From Caldilineaceae bacterium (GTDB taxonomy: Bacteria > Chloroflexota > Anaerolineae > Caldilineales > Caldilineaceae): a stretch of 35,100 nucleotides of DNA. Positions 17,672 through 24,551 of this stretch are shown in pieces (the stretch's first letter is position 1; each line of letters starts with the position of its first letter). Made by a program: the position numbers and the translations under genes. The stretch lies in NCBI GenBank assembly GCA_023384455.1, contig JAHDWH010000043.1, forward strand, positions 1 to 35,100, read 5' to 3'. The notes under the pieces are model-generated. The model made no database searches. It was given only the letters and a program-made list of their open reading frames with translations, and was not told where the DNA came from.

Positions 17672-18023
17672 CCTGATGCTGAAGAGGGTCACAGCTAAAC
17701 ACCGATGCGCACGGATTAGACGAATAAACACTGGCACACCGGGTCGGTTTGGTTGGTTTCTACGCTTCCCTTTTGCTCTTCTCCTGCTGGCGACGTTGAC
17801 TACAGCCGTTGTGATGACAGATTCCCAGACCGATGCTCTGTGGGTTGGTTGGCGGCGACGTCAGTTGCGCCACGGGTGAGCTAAGCCATGCGGATGTTTT
17901 CATAAAATAAGGTTAATCTCGCCATTATATCTTCCAAAGGTCAACACACATCTTTCCGCCTATACTCACAGATGCAGATAATCTCTCTGTCTGTAGGTCC
18001 ATATGTGAAAGGTGAGTAAACCT
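17672..18023. other. intergenic stretch between mprF and htrA
   Basis: About 350 bases. It holds a doubtful small frame (17676-17879) and AT-rich sequence before the protease gene. TTATAT near 17925 and GATAAT near 17977 are possible -10 boxes without good -35 partners. No terminator hairpin was recognised after mprF. Confidence 0.5.
17676..17879 (+). CDS. doubtful small membrane ORF or gene remnant
   Basis: An open frame of 67 residues begins 4 bases after the mprF stop. It is very basic at the start and has one hydrophobic segment (about residues 30-48, FALLLLATLTTAVVM). It ends in RRRQLRHG. There is no Shine-Dalgarno site. The tail vaguely recalls the first helix of rhomboid-type proteins, which would make it a truncated remnant. 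The first 25 codons look like eroded extragenic repeat rather than protein. I do not recognise the family. Confidence 0.25.
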   Translation: MLKRVTAKHRCARIRRINTGTPGRFGWFLRFPFALLLLATLTTAVVMTDSQTDALWVGWRRRQLRHG

Positions 18024-19478
18024 ATGAAAGATCGACGAATTGCCATTCTTCTGGCGACCATTGCTTTGATTGTCTTGTTGGCGGTTGGTGCGGGTGAGTT
18101 TCACCTGTTCGGGATCGATTCCCCCGTAGTTGCCTCGTCGGCAACAGCGAACGTCTCTTTTGTCAGCAGTCGCGGGTTGGCTCAGACGGGAACCACCGCG
18201 CTGGCCAATCCTGACCTTCCGACTCAGGACGTATTGTCTCACCTCTACGCGACGGTCTCGCCCTCTGTCGTCAATATCCAGGTGACACTGAAGGCCCAGC
18301 CTCAGACGCAGAATCCTTTCAACGGATCGCCCTTTGGCTTCCCCTTTGGACAGCCCAACACACCCCAGCCCGACCAGCAGCCAGCCCAGGCCGAAGGCAC
18401 GGGTTTCGTCTATGACAACGACGGCCACATTGTCACCAATAATCATGTGGTGGCCGAGGCGACGGATATTCTGGTCAACTTTTCCAATGGGCATTGGGCC
18501 AAGGCCGAATTGGTGGCCCGAGACCCCCAGGCCGATCTGGCGGTGATCAAAGTGACGATGCCCGAAGGTGCGTCGTTGGCACCTTTGACACTGAACGAGC
18601 GGGGCGATCTGGACGTGGGTCATTACGTCATCGCTATCGGCAGCCCCTTTGGCCTGGACGAAACAATGACGCTAGGTGTGGTGAGTGCGCTGGGTCGCAG
18701 CTTCCCGGCGGGTGATGCGACGGATGGCCAGCCCCACTACTCCCTGCCCGATGTAATCCAGACCGACGCGGCCATCAATCCCGGCAACTCCGGCGGCCCT
18801 CTGCTCAACCTGCGCGGCGAGGTGGTCGGCGTCAACTTCGCCATCAACTCGCCCGTGCGCGCCAATTCCGGTGTGGGCTTTGCCATCCCCGTTTCGGTGG
18901 TAGAGAAGATCGTACCTGCTCTAATCGATGAGGGCGTCTATCACTACTCCTTTGTGGGCCTGTCCGGTCAGACAATTAACGCCGGGCTGGCCGAAGAGAA
19001 GAAGATCGCCGACAATACTCTGGGCATTTATGTGGCCCAGGTGGTCCCCAACAGCCCGGCAGACAGTGCGGGTGTGCTGGCCGACGACATTGTGGTGGGG
19101 ATCGACGAGCAGCCAATTCTGCGCTTCGAGGACCTGCTGAGCTATCTCTTCAACCACACAGTGCCGGGGCAAGATACGACGTTGCATATCCTGCGCAACG
19201 GCGAATCGTTGGACCTGGACATGACCCTGGCCGAGCGACCCGCAGCCTCAGCAGCCCAGAGTACAGAGGGTCCGGTGAGCGTAGGCAAAGCGGTTGAGAT
19301 TGCCAAAGAAGCCGCAGTGAGCGCAGGCTTCACTGAAAGTGTACATTCGGTCAAAGCTGGGCAGGGCGAGGTCAACGGTCATCCTGCCTGGCTCATTGAA
19401 CTCGGCGGTAAAAATCAGATCGCCACCATCGCCGTGGATGCCCAGACCGGCGAAGTGCTTGAGGTGAAAGTCGAATAG
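18024..19478 (+). CDS. HtrA/DegP-type serine protease with PDZ and C-terminal PepSY domain
   Basis: A protein of 484 residues; the ATG at 18024 has AGGTGA 8 bases upstream. One N-terminal membrane segment (residues 6-23) anchors it with the protease outside. The trypsin-like domain shows the full triad: His141 in TNNHVV, Asp171 in DLAVIKV and Ser256 in NPGNSGGPLL. A PDZ domain follows (about 325-405, with VVPNSPADSAGVLADDIVVGID). The last 70 residues are a PepSY-like domain (VGKAVEIAKEAA, HPAWLIEL, IAVDAQTGEVLEV). HtrA proteases degrade or refold damaged exported proteins; PepSY domains are often inhibitory or regulatory in peptidases. PDZ-type HtrA enzymes usually end after one or two PDZ domains, so the PepSY tail is unusual. 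A terminator follows at once. Confidence 0.92.
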   Translation: MKDRRIAILLATIALIVLLAVGAGEFHLFGIDSPVVASSATANVSFVSSRGLAQTGTTALANPDLPTQDVLSHLYATVSPSVVNIQVTLKAQPQTQNPFNGSPFGFPFGQPNTPQPDQQPAQAEGTGFVYDNDGHIVTNNHVVAEATDILVNFSNGHWAKAELVARDPQADLAVIKVTMPEGASLAPLTLNERGDLDVGHYVIAIGSPFGLDETMTLGVVSALGRSFPAGDATDGQPHYSLPDVIQTDAAINPGNSGGPLLNLRGEVVGVNFAINSPVRANSGVGFAIPVSVVEKIVPALIDEGVYHYSFVGLSGQTINAGLAEEKKIADNTLGIYVAQVVPNSPADSAGVLADDIVVGIDEQPILRFEDLLSYLFNHTVPGQDTTLHILRNGESLDLDMTLAERPAASAAQSTEGPVSVGKAVEIAKEAAVSAGFTESVHSVKAGQGEVNGHPAWLIELGGKNQIATIAVDAQTGEVLEVKVE

Positions 19479-19531
19479 GCAATCTGAAGATAGAACTTCT
19501 ACCAACGACCACATCCCCTTCCTCCTGAAGG

Positions 19532-19560
19532 CAGGCCCGGCGTCCCAGACGCCGGGCCTG
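19532..19560 (+). terminator. rho-independent terminator after htrA
   Basis: A perfect 13-base GC-rich stem (CAGGCCCGGCGTC, 19532-19544, with 19548-19560) and a 3-base loop, followed by the T-rich TGTTGTTATTGT. Confidence 0.85.
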
Positions 19561-19589
19561 TGTTGTTATTGTCCCCCGTTGCGGGTAAA

Positions 19590-20049
19590 ATGGCTGTATC
19601 TTCCTCACCCAGCCGTCCGGAGCAGCCGCCTATGGCCGTGGCTGCCCAGCACATCCGCCGCTGGATAGAGTCCCCGCAGCGACTACCCGGAGGGCAAGAC
19701 CGGCTACAAAGAATGGCCCAGCGCCCTCGCCCGCTTCCACGCCGAAACCACCGGGGAAATCCTGGCCGATGTGGGCTACGACGACGAGACTATTCGCCGG
19801 GTGCAGTCGCTGATCCGCAAGGAACAACTCAAGCGGGACGCGGAGGCCCAATGCCTGGAGGACGTGGCCTGTCTGGTCTTTCTGGAAAGTTATTTCGCCG
19901 ACTTCGCGCAGAAGCACGACGAGGCCAAACTCATCGACATTCTGCAAAAGACGTGGAAGAAGATGTCGGCGGAGGGCCACGCGGCCGCGCTGGGGTTGGC
20001 CTTGCCAGAGGGGACGAAGGAGTTAGGGGAGAAGGCGCTGGCGGGATGA
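19590..20049 (+). pseudogene. decayed DUF4202 gene (N-terminal deletion plus frameshift)
   Basis: Two fragments in different frames make one DUF4202-like protein. Frame 3 around 19632-19675 reads MAVAAQHIRRWIESP, matching the family's AARCQHIRRW core. At about 19675-19681 the frame changes and frame 1 continues SDYPEGKTGYKEW, ALARFHAETTGEIL and on to the TGA at 20047-20049 (VACLVFLESYFADF is typical). In frame 1 a TAG at 19666 blocks any upstream start. The first 70 or so residues of the family are missing, since the terminator of htrA lies directly upstream. A GTG at 19771 could start a 92-residue C-terminal piece, but it has no ribosome binding site. The function of DUF4202 is unknown. The exact left edge is approximate. 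Confidence 0.75.
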
Positions 20050-20051
20050 GG

Positions 20052-21017
20052 TTACCCAGCCCCCATCCCATCCAACAGCCCCTGCAACTTCGGGGGCAAG
20101 GGCGCGACAAATTCCCGCTCCTCCCCCGAAGGCAGACGAAAGTGCAGCTTGTGGGCGTGGAGAAAGTGGCGGTCCAGGCTGAGGCGTTGGCGCTTGTGGC
20201 CGTAGAGGGTGTCGCCGACGACCGGGTGTTTCATCCAGGCGCAATGCACCCGAATCTGGTGGGTGCGCCCGGTGAGCAGGTTGGCGCGAATGAGGGAGAA
20301 GTGGGCGGAGAGTCCGCTGACCAGTCGGGTGTGGTAGATGGCGACGGTCTGGTATTCGGTGATGGCTTCCCGGCCCGCGCTCTCGCCGGTCTGGGCGTCG
20401 ATGGGCAACACGGCCTGGCGTTTGCGCTCCACCGGGTGGCGGCCAATCGGCGCGGCAATGCGTCCTTTGGCCGGGTCGATGCGCCCTTCCAGCAGGGCCA
20501 GATACTCTTTGCGGACGGTGCGGGCGGCAAACTGGCGCTGCAAAAAGCGGTGGGCGGTGTCGTTCTTGGCGACGACAATCAGCCCGGAGGTCTCTTTGTC
20601 CAGCCGATGCACAATACCGGGCCGCTTCTCCCCGCCCACGCCGGCAATCTCCGGGCAGTGATGGAGGATGGCATTGACCAGTGTGCCGCCGCTGTGCCCT
20701 GGCGCGGGGTGTACCACCAGCCCCGCGGGTTTGTCCACCACCAGCAGGTCGTCGTCCTCGTAAACAATCGACAGGGGAATATCTTCGGCCTGAAGTGTAG
20801 TCTCCACCGGCGCGGGGATGTAGACAGCCACCTGCTGGCCCGGCTCAATTTTCAGGCTGGCTTTGGCGGCCTGCCCGTCCACCAGCACCAGCCCCTCGCC
20901 GATCCAACGCTGGATCGCCGCGCGGCTATGGCCGGGTAGCTGATCCGCCAGCCAGCGGTCCAGCCGTTCGTTGGGTGCAGGTGTAGGGGTGAATAGAACA
21001 GTGTCCAATTTATACAC
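20052..21017 (-). CDS. rluD: RluA/RluD-family 23S rRNA pseudouridine synthase
   Basis: A protein of 321 residues. An S4 RNA-binding domain (about 17-75, ERLDRWLADQLPGHSRAAIQRWI) is followed by the PseudoU_synth_2 catalytic domain. The catalytic Asp140 stands in GIVHRLDKETSGL; other landmarks are VVDKPAGLVVHPAPGH, RTVRKEYLAL and GRTHQIRVH. RluD-type enzymes convert uridines in helix 69 of 23S rRNA; the exact target here is inferred from domain make-up. The start is the GTG at 21017, which overlaps the last 8 bases of the antitoxin-like gene upstream, so translation may be coupled. The gene converges on the DUF4202 remnant with only 2 bases between the stop codons. Confidence 0.92.
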   Translation of the reverse strand: MYKLDTVLFTPTPAPNERLDRWLADQLPGHSRAAIQRWIGEGLVLVDGQAAKASLKIEPGQQVAVYIPAPVETTLQAEDIPLSIVYEDDDLLVVDKPAGLVVHPAPGHSGGTLVNAILHHCPEIAGVGGEKRPGIVHRLDKETSGLIVVAKNDTAHRFLQRQFAARTVRKEYLALLEGRIDPAKGRIAAPIGRHPVERKRQAVLPIDAQTGESAGREAITEYQTVAIYHTRLVSGLSAHFSLIRANLLTGRTHQIRVHCAWMKHPVVGDTLYGHKRQRLSLDRHFLHAHKLHFRLPSGEEREFVAPLPPKLQGLLDGMGAG

Positions 21018-21297
21018 CGACTGGCTCTGGCAGCAGTGAGGTCTTCTTGGCAGATCGTTCGGAGATGTTTTTTTTCTCGACTGTCTCCATTACAGCGAGT
21101 AGTGCGCGCAGTGCGCGATTCACCGCTTCGGAACTCGAGAAAACTGCGGCCACATCCGGCTCTAATACGACCATTACGCTGTCTTCAGGCAGTAAGGGTG
21201 CAAAGCGATTGGGCTTTGCTTTGGAGTAATCCAATTCATAAGAGTCTGGCATATCGTCACTATCCACATAGATTGATTCATCTTCGCGTTGTTTCAT
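21010..21297 (-). CDS. BrnA-like antitoxin
   Basis: A protein of 95 residues from the ATG at 21297, which lies inside the end of the BrnT-like gene (20-base overlap). The first half is acidic (residues 4-20), then comes DYSKAKPNRFAP and a short strand-helix-helix (VMVVLEPDVAAVFSSSEAVNRALRALL), as in ribbon-helix-helix type antitoxins paired with BrnT toxins. It would bind and neutralise the toxin and repress the operon. The basic tail (KKNISERSAKKTS) overlaps the rluD start. The family is assigned mainly from the partner and the general pattern. Confidence 0.75.
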   Translation of the reverse strand: MKQREDESIYVDSDDMPDSYELDYSKAKPNRFAPLLPEDSVMVVLEPDVAAVFSSSEAVNRALRALLAVMETVEKKNISERSAKKTSLLPEPVGV

Positions 21298-21562
21298 AAA
21301 GATCAAGTTCCTTTCCTTTGGCCAATCGGGCACTAATCAACCGAATAGAGCCATCACGTTCTGTAAAGCAGACAAAAGGAGGGCGATTTTGGTTGGAGTA
21401 ACCAATGATCAATTCACGAAATTCATCTTCGGAATGTTCTTCGTCGGTGAAGATCAAAGCCAGAATGTCGTCAAATACAGATGCCGCCTCATCGAACGAA
21501 ACTCTGTGATCGCGTATGTTGGTAGCTGCTTTGTTTCGATTCCAAATGAAACGTAAACTCAT
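21278..21562 (-). CDS. brnT: BrnT-like toxin (DUF497)
   Basis: A protein of 94 residues. The N-terminal FIWNRNKAATNIRDHRVSFDEA stretch (about 5-27) with the following VFDD matches the BrnT/DUF497 pattern (normally W-D..K...N...H.v.FeeA..vf.D). IIGYSN and the RLISARLAKGKELDLYE region complete the RelE-like fold. BrnT is a ribonuclease toxin regulated with BrnA. Toxin precedes antitoxin with overlapping frames, as in known brnTA operons. No clear Shine-Dalgarno site precedes the ATG. A small palindrome CTCAT-AAG-ATGAG at about 21575-21587 could be the operator. Confidence 0.85.
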   Translation of the reverse strand: MSLRFIWNRNKAATNIRDHRVSFDEAASVFDDILALIFTDEEHSEDEFRELIIGYSNQNRPPFVCFTERDGSIRLISARLAKGKELDLYETTRR

Positions 21563-21644
21563 TGGAGTTTACAATCCTCATAAGATGAGAGAATTCAGGA
21601 TTGACTTGAATACAAAAAATCTGTCGTATCGTTAAGATCACGCG

Positions 21645-22205
21645 TCAAATATCCAACTCCGCTCTGGCCGCGTTGATTTGCACCTTCTCCTGCCGGGCCG
21701 TCCGAATATCCTGCCACAGAATCACAATCGCCAGCCCGATGACGCCGCCCACCACCGCGCTGTCGGCCACATTCCAGTTGGGGATGTAGTAGACGCCGGG
21801 GATGCCGGTCACGATAAAATCGGTGACAAAGCCCTGCTCCAGGCGGTCGATGACATTGCCAATCGCGCCACCCATTTCCAGCCCCAGGAGCAGACGCACA
21901 AAACGTTCGTTGAGGGGCAGATGTTGGGCTGCGTAGTAGAGGATGCCCGCAGAGACGGCGAAGGCCACAACTGTAAAGAAGATGCGCCCGCCCTGAAAGA
22001 TACCAAAGGCCGCGCCGTAGTTGTTTACGTGCTGAAAACTCAGATAGCCTTCCAGACTGGGGATGGGGACGGTGGAACTGTAGAGGGGCATAGCCGCTCG
22101 AATCAGTTCCTTCGTCCAGCGGTCCAGCCCAATCACCACCCCGGCTGTGATCAACACAATCCACCAGCGCTGGGCCAGGCTGCCCAGACTCAATTTCTGC
22201 GCCAT
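21645..22205 (-). CDS. lspA: lipoprotein signal peptidase (signal peptidase II)
   Basis: An inner-membrane aspartic protease of 186 residues with four membrane helices. Both catalytic aspartates are present: Asp120 in GNVIDRL and Asp148 in NWNVADSAVV. The N-V-x-x-x-GAAFGI loop at about 61-69 is also typical. It removes signal peptides of prolipoproteins after the cysteine has been lipidated, so it would process the three lipoproteins in this window. It has a longer C-terminal tail than most, ending in a charged helix (about 165-186). A hairpin-like 7-base periodic repeat lies just upstream of its start. Confidence 0.95.
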   Translation of the reverse strand: MAQKLSLGSLAQRWWIVLITAGVVIGLDRWTKELIRAAMPLYSSTVPIPSLEGYLSFQHVNNYGAAFGIFQGGRIFFTVVAFAVSAGILYYAAQHLPLNERFVRLLLGLEMGGAIGNVIDRLEQGFVTDFIVTGIPGVYYIPNWNVADSAVVGGVIGLAIVILWQDIRTARQEKVQINAARAELDI

Positions 22206-22240
22206 TCGGCTACTCCTCGCAATGCAATTTCCGCCATATC

Positions 22241-22282
22241 CGCGACTCTGGACGCCGGACCCTGGACGCCGGACGCTAGACT
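22241..22282. repeat. 7-base periodic repeat upstream of lspA
   Basis: Heptamers CGCGACT, CTGGACG, CCGGACC, CTGGACG, CCGGACG, CTAGACT in strict 7-base register, in the divergent spacer between lspA and the nitrilase-like gene. Confidence 0.8.
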
Positions 22283-22332
22283 CATTCGCTATTGTATCGC
22301 ACCTGAACGGAAATGGTGAATTGCAACGGATG

Positions 22333-22341
22333 TGCTATACT
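22333..22341 (+). promoter_or_regulatory. extended -10 box of the nitrilase-like gene
   Basis: TGCTATACT (22333-22341) fits TGnTATACT. No -35 at the right distance. The leader to the ATG at 22392 would be about 45 bases. Confidence 0.45.
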
Positions 22342-22391
22342 ATTTCGGTTGTCAATCGTTAGCAGTATGTAGCTACCCGAAGGAGACGCCG

Positions 22392-23207
22392 ATGGCCCGC
22401 GAAATTACCGTTGCTCTGGTGCAGATGGCCCCCACCCTGGCCAGCCCAGAGGAAAACTTGCGCAAAATGGGCGATTTTGTCGAACGCATTTGCAGCGAAC
22501 AGCCCACGGACCTGATCGTCTTCCCGGAGCTTTCCTACACGGGCACAGAACTGGGCCTGCGCGCCACAGACCTGGCCGAGCGGGTGCCCGGCCACGCCAC
22601 CAACTATCTGGCGAAACGGGCCAACGATTACAACGTCCACATCGTCTTTGGGCTGGTGATCAAAGAGAAGGTGGAGAGCATCCTCTACAACGGCGTGGCC
22701 TGTTTGGGGCCAGAGGGCGACATTTTGGCCTCCTACCGCAAAGTCCATCTGCTGGGCGAGGAGCGCCAGGTCTACCGGGGCGGTTTTCGCTTCTTTAATG
22801 TGGACGCGGAGTGGGGGCGCTTTGGCCTGATGATCGGCTCCGACCTGATCTTCCCCGAATCCGCCCGCAGTCTGAATCTGGAGGGCGCGGAACTGGTCGT
22901 TCTCAGTGCCAACTGGGCGGTCAACCAGCAGGAGCAGTGGCGCGCCCACATCATCAGCCGGGCCGCGGAGAATGCCTGTTTTGTGGCCGCGGCCAACCGG
23001 GTGGGCCAGGAACCGACGATGCAATTTGCCGGGGACAGTATGCTGGTGGGGCCGTCCGGCGAGGTCTACACTGTGCTGGAAGACCCGATTGAGGGCTATG
23101 CCGTGGCGACTGTGGACCTGGAACGGGTGCGGGAAGTGCGGGAAGAACGCCAGATCATCCAGTTCCGCGAGCCGAACGCCTACCGCTCCGTTGTGAAAAA
23201 GTATTAG
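22392..23207 (+). CDS. nitrilase-superfamily protein with catalytic Cys replaced by Gly
   Basis: A protein of 271 residues; AGGAG at 22381-22385 fixes the ATG at 22392. The carbon-nitrogen hydrolase fold is complete. The general base Glu46 (FPELSYTG), Lys117 (YRKVHL) and the second glutamate Glu124 (GEERQVYRGG) are in place. The nucleophile position, normally Ile-Cys-Tyr-Asp, reads Met-Ile-Gly149-Ser-Asp. The codon is GGC (22836-22838), one base from TGC. Family enzymes hydrolyse amides or nitriles through this cysteine, so this protein is expected to be inactive as an amidase or to use another residue such as Ser150. The rest of the fold is well kept, which argues for selected function. A DUF402 gene starts 4 bases after the stop. 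Confidence 0.9.
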   Translation: MAREITVALVQMAPTLASPEENLRKMGDFVERICSEQPTDLIVFPELSYTGTELGLRATDLAERVPGHATNYLAKRANDYNVHIVFGLVIKEKVESILYNGVACLGPEGDILASYRKVHLLGEERQVYRGGFRFFNVDAEWGRFGLMIGSDLIFPESARSLNLEGAELVVLSANWAVNQQEQWRAHIISRAAENACFVAAANRVGQEPTMQFAGDSMLVGPSGEVYTVLEDPIEGYAVATVDLERVREVREERQIIQFREPNAYRSVVKKY

Positions 23208-23211
23208 CCCT

Positions 23212-23811
23212 ATGAGCACAGTAAAGAAAGTGCCCGCTGCAAAGCAAGCGGCAAATACAAAGCAAACGGCAACTGCGAAACAAGCAGCCCAGGTCCTCTT
23301 TCAGCCTCTGACCAGCGGCGGCTGGGAAAATCACGGGGAGATGACCGACTACCGGGCCGAATGGTTGAGCAGCCTGCTGGTGGAGCGGGCCACCTGGCGG
23401 GAGGATGCTTTCCCCCGCTCCTTTGGCGATATCCAGATTGCCGGGCCGGGCTACGTCTGGTTTCGCTTCTGGCTGCCGGAGCAGGACCAGGTGGCGGAGA
23501 AGTATTTCGACGAATCCGGTCAGGCCGTGGGTGTCTATGTGCCTGTAACCGAGGCGTTGGAGCGCCGGGGCGAGGTCTGGCGCACGGTGGAACTGGTGCT
23601 GGCTCTCTGGCTGGACGACAGTGGCCGGGTCTCTGTCCTGCGCGAGGATGACTTTGACGAGGCGGTGGAGCGGGAGATTCTCACCCCCGTGGCAGCCGAG
23701 CAGGCCGAGCGCCGCATCCGGGAACTGACCACAGCCATCGCCGCCGAGCAGTTCCCGCCGCCGCTGGTGCGCAATTTTGAGATTAATGTGGAGCCGATTG
23801 CAGGAGAATAA
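23212..23811 (+). CDS. DUF402-domain protein
   Basis: A protein of 199 residues starting 4 bases after the nitrilase-like gene, so the two are almost surely co-transcribed. Residues 5-26 are low-complexity Lys/Ala/Gln/Thr. From about 65 to 190 runs a DUF402 (FomD/Ntdp-like) domain: GYVWFRFWLPEQD, VAEKYFDESGQ, VPVTE, TVELVLALWLDDSGRV and REDDFDEAVERE. Structurally known members bind metal ions through acidic residues and remove phosphate from nucleoside di- or triphosphates or similar compounds. The acidic set here is compatible with that. The substrate is unknown. Cytosolic. It converges on the retropepsin-like gene with a 24-base gap. Confidence 0.82.
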   Translation: MSTVKKVPAAKQAANTKQTATAKQAAQVLFQPLTSGGWENHGEMTDYRAEWLSSLLVERATWREDAFPRSFGDIQIAGPGYVWFRFWLPEQDQVAEKYFDESGQAVGVYVPVTEALERRGEVWRTVELVLALWLDDSGRVSVLREDDFDEAVEREILTPVAAEQAERRIRELTTAIAAEQFPPPLVRNFEINVEPIAGE

Positions 23812-23835
23812 TGCCGTCGTTGAGGATTGCCGCTT

Positions 23836-24252
23836 CTATCGCTTTTGGCTGATTTCAGAAGCCAGTTCTGATCGATAGAAACAGAAGTTGTATTCCCTGA
23901 AGAAATTGATCTGGCCGAGCAAAAGCGGTACGTTGTCCGTTTTTGTCCACGCAAAGGCCAATCGGACCGATGGAAATGTGCCAACTCTCGCGCTCAGCAG
24001 CAACACACGAGCCTCGACTTGAGCCAGATTGCCGGTGAGTTGAAGATGCGTGGTTTGCTCGTTCCAGGTTGCGCCTAACTCGACTCCAACGCTGTGGGGC
24101 AAGACATTCACCATCGCTCCCGAATCCAGCAATCCTGTAACATCGGATGATTTGCCTTTATAGCTCAGGATAAGCGGAAGGTACGGTCGAAAACCTGCTT
24201 CGCCAAAGTCCATATCCGCAGCAACGAATGGGTAGCGCTGACTATTCTCCAT
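23836..24252 (-). CDS. retropepsin-like aspartic protease
   Basis: A protein of 138 residues from the ATG at 24252. The catalytic triplet Asp43-Ser44-Gly45 stands in TGLLDSGAMVNVLP, the pattern of retroviral-type aspartic proteases. A downstream VPLLLGQINFF segment fits the psi-loop before the end of the fold. Such single-domain enzymes act as dimers. No signal peptide or membrane segment is seen, so it is probably cytosolic. The start overlaps the end of the small upstream gene by 11 bases, so the two are translationally coupled. Substrate unknown; cleavage of the partner or of a host protein is only a guess. Confidence 0.78.
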   Translation of the reverse strand: MENSQRYPFVAADMDFGEAGFRPYLPLILSYKGKSSDVTGLLDSGAMVNVLPHSVGVELGATWNEQTTHLQLTGNLAQVEARVLLLSARVGTFPSVRLAFAWTKTDNVPLLLGQINFFREYNFCFYRSELASEISQKR

Positions 24253-24466
24253 AGGCGATTTCCTTGTCTTCGGCCAGTGCATTGAGCAACACAGACGCTG
24301 CACCAAAGGAATCGTAGGGCGACCAGATCGGATAAGCCAAGTCTGGTCTGATCAGATCACCCTCTTCTAGCGCAAGCTCTGACGCCAAAAATTGAATCAC
24401 ATACAATTTTTCAGCGCGTCTGAGATCGTGCAATCGGGGAATCAATTCAACTATTTCTGTAGACAT
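24242..24466 (-). CDS. small partner protein of the retropepsin-like protease
   Basis: A protein of 74 residues from the ATG at 24466 (a TTG at 24484 is possible). The first half is helical (IPRLHDLRRAEKLYVIQFLASELALEE), then comes a short motif with YPIWSPYDSFGAA and an acidic end. I recall similar small proteins with YPIWSPYD motifs in cyanobacteria, but no function is known. Gene overlap and size ratio resemble toxin-antitoxin pairs. Whether it regulates, delivers to or is cut by the protease is unknown. Confidence 0.7.
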   Translation of the reverse strand: MSTEIVELIPRLHDLRRAEKLYVIQFLASELALEEGDLIRPDLAYPIWSPYDSFGAASVLLNALAEDKEIAYGE

Positions 24467-24518
24467 CAGTCTCTTGCCTTTCAATTTGAGGCACTCTCGC
24501 CAATAAATCTCAAACGAT

Positions 24519-24524
24519 TATACT
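24519..24524 (+). promoter_or_regulatory. possible -10 box of the his cluster
   Basis: TATACT lies about 28 bases before the hisH ATG at 24552, in an AT-rich spacer of about 85 bases between divergent genes. No -35 at proper distance was found. Confidence 0.35.
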
Positions 24525-24551
24525 ACAGCCCCTCACTCTTGAGTAGATGAA

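Noticed and set aside
19560..20939. A 459-residue open frame on the plus strand
   Set aside because: Only its first codons match DUF4202; after the frameshift it is antisense to rluD and looks random.
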